Positions 8,866-17,100 of a stretch of 38,100 nucleotides of DNA are shown piece by piece. How positions within the stretch are numbered: the stretch's first letter is position 1; every line of letters begins with the position of its first letter. The notes under the pieces are model-generated. The model searched no databases and was not told where the DNA came from. It saw only the letters and a program-made list of their open reading frames with translations. The stretch covers positions 1 to 38,100 of the forward strand of contig AUXH01000128.1 of assembly GCA_000482145.1 (NCBI GenBank). Reading direction: 5' to 3'. Source of the DNA: Strigomonas culicis. Lineage: Eukaryota > Euglenozoa > Kinetoplastea > Trypanosomatida > Trypanosomatidae. A program made the translations under genes and the position numbers.

Positions 8866-10012
8866 CGCATTGGCGTGGGTTTCGACTCTGTCCCTTCTCA
8901 ACGATGCAGCTTGTGTGTTTTGGAGGTTCGTAGTGGTCAGATTCTCTATGACGGTTCTGATTATTGTAAAGCTTGTGATGTATACTGCCTCTCGTTGTCT
9001 CTCTCGTCGAAGGTGAAGAGCGGTAGTGTCCGTACGTTGGGCCGTTACGGTTCCACACACACACACACACACACACGCGCGTGTGTGTGCGTGTTACGTA
9101 TATTAACGGTTGGGAAATAAAACCAAGAACAACAGCAAAAAAACAAAAAAAAAGAGTTAAAACTAACGATAACAACAATAAATAATTACTAACCGCGCTA
9201 ATAATAGTAAAAAAAAAATGTGAAGTAAGCACAGAACATTGAACATAGTTTTAAAAACAACAACAACAAAAAGCAGCAGTAAGAATAACAAGAACAGCAA
9301 AAAATGGGAAACCTAAAAATGATAGGAAATAGGAAAAGAAAATGAGAACAAGGAACATGTGTTTTGTGGGAAATCAGCATGTGCTTTCACTTGCAACACA
9401 CCGTAGCTTTCACCACGCTTAAGCATGATTTCTTTATTTCTGCTTTTTTTTTTTGACATCTTTCGCATTCACTTCCCTGGTCACAAGTACACTTTTTTTT
9501 TCTTTTCTTTTCACATGTCTACACTCTTTCATTTTTTATGATGGTGCTAGTGATTAATAATGACACTGTCGTCTTCATCATGGTTCTTTATTGTTATTAT
9601 TGTTATTATTTTCAGGTGAACTTTTAATCAAGTGATATGTTATAGCGCAATTATTCTCTCTCTTTATCACTCTTTATGCATATCTATATATTAATAAAAA
9701 AAAACATTATTTCTTTATTATTGTTTTTAATCACGACGAAAATACTTTGACATCCATGGTCTTCAAAGCTGTGTGCATTACGCATCAGTCTGTCTTCACT
9801 TTACATTTGTTTTTGTTTGGCTTCAGAGAGTACTTTTGAAATATATGTGTTTCGATTTCTCCACTTTCTTCGCTGTTGTTCTCTTGTCTTTTTTTTTCTT
9901 CTGTATAGTACACTCTTTTTTTTTTGAAATTAGCTTAATTGAATTCTCATTTTTTGTACGTACCTTTTTGTTTTAGTTGTTTCATTGCCCTTAGGAAGGG
10001 ATACGATAGGAT
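8866..10012. other. Long spacer/3' UTR with A-rich tract and CA palindrome
   Basis: No gene seen in 1147 bases. The left part is probably the 3' UTR of the RRM/PAM2 gene: it has a (CA)n/(TG)n palindrome (9054-9094) and then a strikingly A-rich tract (about 9108-9345). From about 9430 the + strand turns T-rich. Pyrimidine runs near 9960-9990 precede AGs at 9976 and 9994, likely acceptors for the next gene. Confidence 0.7.
9054..9094. repeat. (CA)n followed by (GT)n forming a perfect palindrome
   Basis: A (CA)n run (9054-9075) passes through gcgcg into a GT run. Positions 9068-9089 form a 22-base perfect palindrome centred on GCGC at 9077-9080. The alternating purine-pyrimidine sequence is of the Z-DNA-forming type, and the RNA could fold into a GU/GC hairpin near the start of the 3' UTR. 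Confidence 0.85.
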
Positions 10013-12067
10013 ATGTCCCTTCCTACACAAACCATTGTAGTGATGCGCCATGGCGAGCGCCGCGACCACACACCGGCAGCGCCGGCGGAGGGGGACCCAC
10101 CACTGACGCCTGAGGGCATCGAGGATGTCGCGACGTCGGCAGCGCCGCGGCTGGTAGCGCGCTTTGGCCAGAAGGCCGCAGCAGGGATTCGGATTTACGT
10201 TTCGCCGTTTCTTCGCTGCCTCCAAACGGCGGAGGCCTTGCGGAAGGCTGGTATCGGCTCCAACTGGCCATGTGTTGTGGATTACGGGCTGTGTGAGGTG
10301 TATGGTTCGATTAGAATAAAAACGGAAAAGCCTCCGTCCTTGACGAAGAAACTGGCGGGACGAGGAAAGCTGCCTGCCTGGGGAGAGACGCTCGAAGACT
10401 CGTACGCGCGCTTCACGAAGTCTTTTGTGCGAATCGCTGACATGATGGCGGAGATGCCCTCCGAACCGTCGACGATGTTCCCCGACACCCGCGCCACACC
10501 GCAGGCGACGTTGCACCGCGAGAAGCTCTCCAAGGTGAACGGCGTAGGCTCCCCTACCGTTGCCACAGTGCCGATTGCACTTCTCGTCACGCATGGCGAC
10601 GCCGTGAATGCCATCTTCTCTGAGTTCTACCCCACCCGCACCGTCTACGATGCCGCTTTTCTTTCCTTTATCGTCATGAAGCGGTACGGTGCTGTGAACC
10701 CGGTGTTTCACCTCGAGGACTCCTGGGGCGTGCACTGGATCTGCGATGGCGTGGATAGTGAACCGCACGACCCCGCGCGCATCGCGGCCTTCGAGGCGGA
10801 GGAGCAGCACTTGGCGCCCCTCCAGGATGAGGTACCCTTGGGCTCGGGCAGCTTACCCAACGGCGGCGGGGACCACGAGTTCTCGGACGACGAGTACGAT
10901 CTGCACATTCAAAGTAGCATCAATCGCAAGATGAAGCCAAAGCAACCCCCCGCTCCTGCCAGGACGAACGGTGCACAGTCGTGTAGCAGGCGACAGAGGA
11001 AATCACCAAATAGTACGGATCTGCCAAAAAACGAGAGCGAAGGCTGCAATAAGACCTGTGGGCCCGACGGAACACTGTTGCAGTCTTCGGAGAACTTTAC
11101 AACCTCTTCTGGGCCACCCACCACCACCCCTGGAGTAGAAGGGGATGTGACAAGTGGCGCGCCGGCTGTCGGTGCTGCCGTGCCGTCGCTGAGCGAGGAG
11201 CGCGACCGCGCCGCGGGGTGCGCGAGGGCGCCAGGCGACGCACCCCGCATCCACGGCGGTGCCGCTGCGTACCGCGAAGATGATGGTCGGTCAGAGACGC
11301 AGGAGGATCGGGACTTGTCCACGCCGTCTCTGCCGCCCAGTGTGCTCGCCGGCGCTGTTGCCGCGAATGCCCTGCAGCCCACGGCCAGTCCTTTTTACAG
11401 GGAGAGGCCCTTCCTGTACAGCCTCGGGCTGCGCGTCGGCACGCTGCTGTGCCACTGGGTCGCCGTGCTGTGGTGGAGCCGCCACCACGACCAAGCCGTC
11501 TACCTCTTTGCGGCCACACTGGTGGAGGTCCTGTACACGATGCTGTACGTGACAGCGCATGCGCATACCTCGGAGGTCCTCTCGCGGGTGTACTTCATAC
11601 TGGAGTCTTTCCGCTGGTGGCACGTCGCCACAGGCACGGCGGATGTGGTGACCTTTCACCTCGACGTCAGAGATCCGAACGACACCACCCATGAGACTGG
11701 CGACGATCTTACGACCTCCACGTCCAGCAGCGTGAACGGCCACCGGTACGGCCTTGATGGGTTTGTGCAGCACATAACACGCACCCAAGGCGACACCACG
11801 CCGCTGTTGTCGCCGAACCGACGGGTGTACTATGCTCTGCTGGTGCTGCGTCACTTCCTAGCGACCACGGTGAAGATGCTCCTGACGTTTGTGTTGTTTA
11901 TTTGTTTCGGCTCGATTGTGAATGAACATCAGCATGCTCTGTTCAAATTGTTCCGTGGCATGTTCCATTCGCCTGTGTCCCTTGTTTTGTATGCTCTCTG
12001 TTGGATAGGGAACGTGGTAAGGGGCATGCATGACGAGAAAGCATGGGCGGATGCATGCCAGCAGTAG
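10013..12067 (+). CDS. Histidine phosphatase-domain protein with C-terminal membrane segments
   Basis: A 684-residue protein. Residues about 7-235 are a histidine phosphatase (phosphoglycerate mutase-like) domain: VVMRHGER carries the phospho-acceptor His13 and Arg12, SPFLRCLQTAEAL gives Arg68, and LVTHGD holds the second catalytic His194. All these residues are present, so it should be active. The MRHGER form resembles UBASH3/Sts-type phosphatases more than glycolytic mutase. Residues about 265-460 are Ser/Pro/Ala-rich and probably disordered. Four hydrophobic segments follow (about 471-489, 495-515, 606-636, 654-669), so the C-terminal half is membrane-embedded. There is no N-terminal signal, so the phosphatase domain likely faces the cytosol. 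The substrate is unknown. Confidence 0.82.
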   Translation: MSLPTQTIVVMRHGERRDHTPAAPAEGDPPLTPEGIEDVATSAAPRLVARFGQKAAAGIRIYVSPFLRCLQTAEALRKAGIGSNWPCVVDYGLCEVYGSIRIKTEKPPSLTKKLAGRGKLPAWGETLEDSYARFTKSFVRIADMMAEMPSEPSTMFPDTRATPQATLHREKLSKVNGVGSPTVATVPIALLVTHGDAVNAIFSEFYPTRTVYDAAFLSFIVMKRYGAVNPVFHLEDSWGVHWICDGVDSEPHDPARIAAFEAEEQHLAPLQDEVPLGSGSLPNGGGDHEFSDDEYDLHIQSSINRKMKPKQPPAPARTNGAQSCSRRQRKSPNSTDLPKNESEGCNKTCGPDGTLLQSSENFTTSSGPPTTTPGVEGDVTSGAPAVGAAVPSLSEERDRAAGCARAPGDAPRIHGGAAAYREDDGRSETQEDRDLSTPSLPPSVLAGAVAANALQPTASPFYRERPFLYSLGLRVGTLLCHWVAVLWWSRHHDQAVYLFAATLVEVLYTMLYVTAHAHTSEVLSRVYFILESFRWWHVATGTADVVTFHLDVRDPNDTTHETGDDLTTSTSSSVNGHRYGLDGFVQHITRTQGDTTPLLSPNRRVYYALLVLRHFLATTVKMLLTFVLFICFGSIVNEHQHALFKLFRGMFHSPVSLVLYALCWIGNVVRGMHDEKAWADACQQ

Positions 12068-12688
12068 CTGCGTCCACTGCTTTCGCGTATTCTCATTCTA
12101 TCATTGTCTCTACTTGCAGTATGTAGGTAGTTTTTATTTACATTCTTGTTTTGCATATCTTTGTCTGTTGATATCGTGGTGATAAGAATGGTGTTTGTGA
12201 GATGTACAAGAGGAATAAGCGAATAAAGAAAAAGAAACTCCCTTGTAAGCATGTGCACGTATGTGTGTGTGTGTGCACTGTGTTTTGTGCCACAAGCTAT
12301 ATATGCATTCATGCTTTTTTGTTTTTGAAGTTAAATGTATCAACTCAAGTTTTTTTTTTTATTCATTTACAATTTTTATGCGTGTGTGTTGTGTGATATA
12401 ATCTTCTCAAAATACTCAAAGATAGACATTGAAGGAGTCACAGCAAGGGAGGCTGCAGCAAATGAATGGCGAGCTCTTCCTTTTATCTTTACCTGAAGCG
12501 GCTGTCTCTTCATTCTCTTTCTATTTCTTGTTTTCCACATGTATATCACTCTTTACTATTCACTGGAACCAAGAGTGAAATAAGAACCCGTGAGATAAAG
12601 AGGAAAAGGTAAGCGCTATTGTGCCCTCGTCTAAGTTTCCACGAATATAGATCGATACATATATATACACGCTTCGCGCGCACCTTCC
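12068..12688. other. Spacer upstream of the RG-rich PAM2-like gene
   Basis: No gene seen. A short (TG)n run lies near 12261-12275. A pyrimidine-rich run at about 12502-12562 is followed by AG 12573, a likely trans-splice acceptor. No ATG lies between 12573 and the start at 12689, which sits in a favourable ccatgg context. Confidence 0.7.
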
Positions 12689-13468
12689 ATGGCGCATTAT
12701 CCGAAATCCACCAACGCACCACCAAAGCCGCCGTCGCCGGTTGACAAGTTGATGGATCCGAAGCCGGCGGATGCGGCGTGGCTGTCTGCAGACGTGGAGC
12801 CGTTTGTTCCTTCTTTTCTACGGAGCCGCAACACAACGAACCCGTACGCGGGGCCCGCCGCCCGCCCAGCGGCGCCGGTCGCACCCCCGTCCGGCGCGCG
12901 AGGAGGGGGCCGTGGTGAGGGCCGCCACGGCCAGGAGTCGCCGCGGGGCCGCAGCGGCGGCGGTCGTGCGGGTAGGGGCAGAGGAAGGCAGCAGGGCGGC
13001 CTGGCCCCCGCCCCCACGAGCAGCAGCTTTAGCTGGGAGGCCTTCTTCCTGCAAATGCAGCCGGACGATGTGGAGATGCTCGTCGAACTCTTGCCGTCGG
13101 ATGTCCAAATGGCCTACTACCACATTCTAGAAGAAAAGTCGTCGCAGGATGCCAGCGGACACGCGAGGGACAAAGCACATAGAAAAAATAGAAACGAGAT
13201 TGATAAGAAGCACAGCAATTGTTTTGTTGCCGCTGTCTATGAGACGTTCCAGCAGCTCTCTCCCGAGGAGCTGCGAAATATTCAAGAGACGCTGTTATGT
13301 GCATCGGCGGATGCCTTCTTCTTGGATGATGGCACGGAAAACCTGTTCCTCCACGGCGACGATGATATGCAACCCGATGAGGAAGAATGGTTGATGGAAC
13401 AAATGCTGAGCGAAGAGAGGTCTCAGCTTCCAACAGAGGAAAAGGCGAAGAAGAGGAACAACAACTAA
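12689..13468 (+). CDS. RG-rich protein with PAM2-like motif (hypothetical)
   Basis: A 259-residue protein. Residues 32-43 read LSADVEPFVPSF, which fits the PAM2 consensus for binding the MLLE domain of poly(A)-binding protein (Leu, then Phe-x-Pro). Its core resembles the motif in the gene at 7066. Residues about 69-105 are Gly/Arg-rich with RGG and RGR repeats, suggesting RNA binding and arginine methylation. Residues about 110-260 contain two related-looking helical stretches, FLQMQPDDVEMLVELLPSDV and FQQLSPEELRNIQETLL, followed by a very acidic segment and a Lys/Asn-rich end. I do not recognise a named family. A role in mRNA fate is an inference from the PAM2-like and RG motifs. Confidence 0.78.
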   Translation: MAHYPKSTNAPPKPPSPVDKLMDPKPADAAWLSADVEPFVPSFLRSRNTTNPYAGPAARPAAPVAPPSGARGGGRGEGRHGQESPRGRSGGGRAGRGRGRQQGGLAPAPTSSSFSWEAFFLQMQPDDVEMLVELLPSDVQMAYYHILEEKSSQDASGHARDKAHRKNRNEIDKKHSNCFVAAVYETFQQLSPEELRNIQETLLCASADAFFLDDGTENLFLHGDDDMQPDEEEWLMEQMLSEERSQLPTEEKAKKRNNN

Positions 13469-14116
13469 GACACAGAGAAATTGCACCGGAGGGTTGGTGA
13501 CGATGACTCTTGTTTATTGTTTGTGTGTTAGATTTGCTACGTGGAATAATGAGTGTGTTGTGGAGGCCACTCTTTCTTTGGGAATTGGTTCACTGTATTA
13601 TGACTTCACCTCTCTCTATATATTGTTTTTTGTAATGTTGCTGCATCTGTTTCCATTATTATCATTTTCAATCCTATTGCATGTGTAGCAATATGCAATG
13701 AAGAAGGGATAGAAAAAATATAGAATAAGAAAGAAAAAACACGTGTAACACGATTGAACCCTACAATGTACGGTCACCATCTTCTTTTCCTGCCTCCTAT
13801 TATGTTGGTACGTTTCTCCCTTTCTTTTCCCTTTGATCTCTCTCTCTCTCTCTCTCTCTCTTTTGACATAACGTTGTATTCCTGGTGTATCTACACAAGT
13901 AAGAAGTAAGTGTATTACTGTTGTCGACGTTCGATTCTTCAACGTCTGTATAAACAGATTTTTGTATATTTTGCCGTCTTTTTCAGCTTTGTTTTCCACA
14001 TTTACTTGTATATTTCTTTTTTGTACGTTTTTCTTTTCTTGTAGTTGTTGTTGCGTTTTTTTCCCCCCTCTATTTCTTTGTTCTTCTCATTTCTCGTTCC
14101 TGTATGAGTGTACGTC
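13469..14116. other. Spacer upstream of the membrane kinase gene
   Basis: No gene seen. It has a (TC)n run at about 13838-13861 and a very long pyrimidine-rich stretch ending at about 14103. AG 14044 and AG 14108 are the two best splice-acceptor candidates for the next gene. A short upstream reading frame starts at 14104 and is present only if the first is used. Confidence 0.7.
13838..13861. repeat. (TC)n microsatellite
   Basis: About 24 bases of alternating T and C in the spacer. It may serve as a pyrimidine tract for trans-splicing or polyadenylation coupling, though it lies 250 bases from the next start. Confidence 0.9.
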
Positions 14117-14157
14117 ATGAGCAACGCGTATCCGTTAGCCTTGTCCTTACCCAATAG
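14104..14157 (+). promoter_or_regulatory. Upstream ORF overlapping the kinase start, conditional on splice site
   Basis: An ATG at 14104 opens a 17-codon frame that ends with TAG at 14155-14157, out of frame with and overlapping the main start at 14117. The AG at 14107-14108 lies inside it. Splicing there removes the upstream ATG and leaves an 8-base 5' UTR. Splicing at AG 14044 keeps it. Alternative acceptor choice could therefore tune translation. This is an inference from sequence only. Confidence 0.45.
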
Positions 14158-17100
14158 AACACCGGAGACGGATGCGTTCCGCTCCGGCGGTCGAAATTCA
14201 TCTTCCGGCCTTCGAGCGGTGAAAGAAGGGCTTGACCGGGGGTCCGCGGGGCTTGCCCCCACAAAGGTGCTCTCTCTTGAATCACCGGCGACCTCCACAC
14301 CCAGTCCATCCTCACCCGATGGCGGGCTGGAGGCGCTGGTGAGGCAGCCGCACGCTAGCCACGACGGGAAAGAAAAGGACTCTTCCACGCCACTGCGATT
14401 CTCGGTGCCGAACGTGAGCCCCGACCGCCCCGGGAGCTCCGCTGTACCGCGGCTGGTCAACGTGCCGGCGGCCAGTAAGGCTGGTGCGCGGATAGCCGCC
14501 ATGCTGCAGGAGGAGCACACGCCGCCCACGACGAAACCTCAACCCGCCGAGAGTGTGCTGGATGAGTTTGAGCGGCTCATCGGCTCACAAGTGGTCTCCA
14601 GCCCTAGTAACAACAAAAATAGTACGTCCCCACTACAGATGCCGTTGGACGTCGACTGCCTTGAGGAGGCGACCACGAACCCCGTGCCGCACGGCGGGGC
14701 GTCCCCGACGCTGTCGCGCCCGTCCGGGTCGCGGGTCGGGGAGCGGCCGGGCGCCAACGTGTCTGGGTCCGTGCGCGTCTCGCGGATGGACAGGAGCTCG
14801 GCGCGCCGCATGGCCGCGTCGCGCGGCCGCTTCGAGGAGGCGGCGTTCGCCCAATCCATTAGTAGAACTGCATTTGCGGCGGCCGAGGCGCAGCTGCACG
14901 CGCCGCCCCGGCGGGCGTCCATCTCCATCGCACCTGGCTACACGCTGTTGGACTACGTGCGCGACAAGAAGGCCCCGACAGCGACAAGGGGCGATATAGG
15001 GAAGAGCTTGTACGTTTATTTAGCGCTCTTGCTGCTCGTGCCCTTCTGCTTCATTGTGCTCCTGTTGGGCCTGCACTGCTGGGCCTGCCAGCTCCTCATG
15101 CATGACACCAACGTGGAGGAGTATGTGGGGTCCCTGCGACGCTCCTTTTTCTCGCTCATGGCAGGCATTCTTCTTTCGTTCGCGGTGGTGATTGTGGGGT
15201 GTGGGCTGGCAGGGATCGTATGCCTTCGCTACTGCTTTGGCCTCCGCCGATATGCGGAGGCGTTTCGGTTTGCTGCCCTTGCGGCGGCGCACCTGAAGCG
15301 TCTCGAGCGGGTGCCGGACTGGGAGCTGGACCGGTTTGCGAAGCTGCTGGCACCAGTGAACCTGTGCTGGCTCCACACGCACTACACGACGTACTACCTG
15401 TTCTACTACGCCAGGGAGGCTGGGGTGGTGGCGGAGTTCTATCGGCAGTACATCCCCAAATACATGCTGAGGCGTATCATGGACGCGTTGGAGGACGTCA
15501 GCAGCTCCCACTCGCACGCCCGTGACGATGGTGTGGGCTCACCGCTCCTGACGGCGAGTGGCAGCTCGCCGCAGCTCGGCGCGAGCCCCTCGCCCCTTCC
15601 AACGAACGCGATGTGCCTGTCTACCTTCACAAACAGGGCGGCGGTCGCCGCGGCGAATGTGCGTACATCCACGGGTGATGCCCTCCCCGCACTGAACCTG
15701 AACGCTCGCAGTGACACTGCCCCCACCTCAGCTGCAGCGGCGCAGCAGGATATGGAGGTCTCGTCTCCGCTCAAGACGTACCTCTCGAGCAGTTTTGCAA
15801 GGACGAGGCATCTGAAGGTGGAGACGTCCGTGCCAGTGCTTCGGAAGAACCCCAGCTTCAGCTGCACGGTCAACCTGGACGTGGACGGATTCGCGTCCAC
15901 GACGAGCCGCTTCGCCAAACGCAACGCCACCGGGATAAGTTTGGAAGCCTCTATCAGTCAGTTCATTGCAACCGAAGTCTCCACCATGCGGAGCGACACG
16001 ACTCTCGGCTTTGCGGACACCGTCATGTACTCCCGCTCCGATCAGGAAGTCGGTCCCTTGGTGACATTTCTCGTGTGTAAGATGTTCTTGCCTTCGAGTT
16101 TCTTCCGTGCGGATGGTTCTGTGGGCAAAGACACTGCCAAACTCATTGAAGAATTGAGCTCGAGCTTCCACGAGGGCGTGTCTGCGATAGCGGTGCGAAC
16201 GGACGGAGCGGTGTACGACGTTGACTTGGACTCGGTGACGATTCTGTATAATGTGTTCACCCCTGTGGTCATCAGCAACGTCCTCGACGTGGTTCTTGAG
16301 GCAGAGTTGGAGATTGCAACCTATCTCTTTAACCTCCAAGAGAGCTATGCCAAGAAAGATATCCCTTTTCGCTGGAGCACGAACATGCACCAGTCGCGCA
16401 TGATTGAGTTTTCCATCCGCGAGCCGTACTCGCAGGTGCTACTCTCGAGTCCGGAGGTGGATTTCGCCACGGAAGTGGCGGATTTGTCTCAGATCGTGAA
16501 CTGCCCCACACTGTCGCTGCAATCCCTCCACTTCGGCGCGGATTATCTGACGACGATCCCTATTGACATTATTTCGGGAGGGTGCGAGAACTACATCTTT
16601 TTGTACAAGGTGAAGGAGACGCTGGCGTCGCCACGGGAGGAGACCGAGATTGGCCAGGCGCTGGCGGATGGGCTGCGGCAGCTCTTCTTGTTAGACTTCA
16701 AGAAGGCGATGGAGCTCCTCACGGTGGCAAAGACAAAAGAGATGAGCGCAAACTACCTCTACCAGCTGTGCGAAGTGCTGGAGGATCGTCGAAGTCGCGA
16801 CGAGGCGCTGGGCTTGGAGATGAGCGACGAGTACTGTCGCCTCAAGCCGGAGTGGCGCTTCCCGGAGCAGGAGTGCGAGACGATGGACTACACGCTGTAT
16901 CAGTTCAAGGAGCCGGAGAAGCCGCCGGTGCCGAACTTGGGGCTCCGCCGCATTGGGAGGGAGCGCTCCGCCAGCACCGGGTCCACCGCGGCGCCGCCGT
17001 CGTCCTCTTCCTGCTCGCCGCGGTTTGTGGAGGGCGACGAGGACACGCAGCTGCACCTGCGAGCCACGCAGCGGCGGGCGCGCTCGTCCACCGTTCTCTC

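Noticed and set aside
8113..9072. 319-codon antisense frame over the RRM/PAM2 gene tail
   Set aside because: Arg-rich complement of a Pro/His-rich coding region that runs into the CA repeat; no motif.
14108..14116. GTG-initiated start of the kinase
   Set aside because: Nuclear trypanosomatid genes start at ATG. The first in-frame ATG is at 14117.
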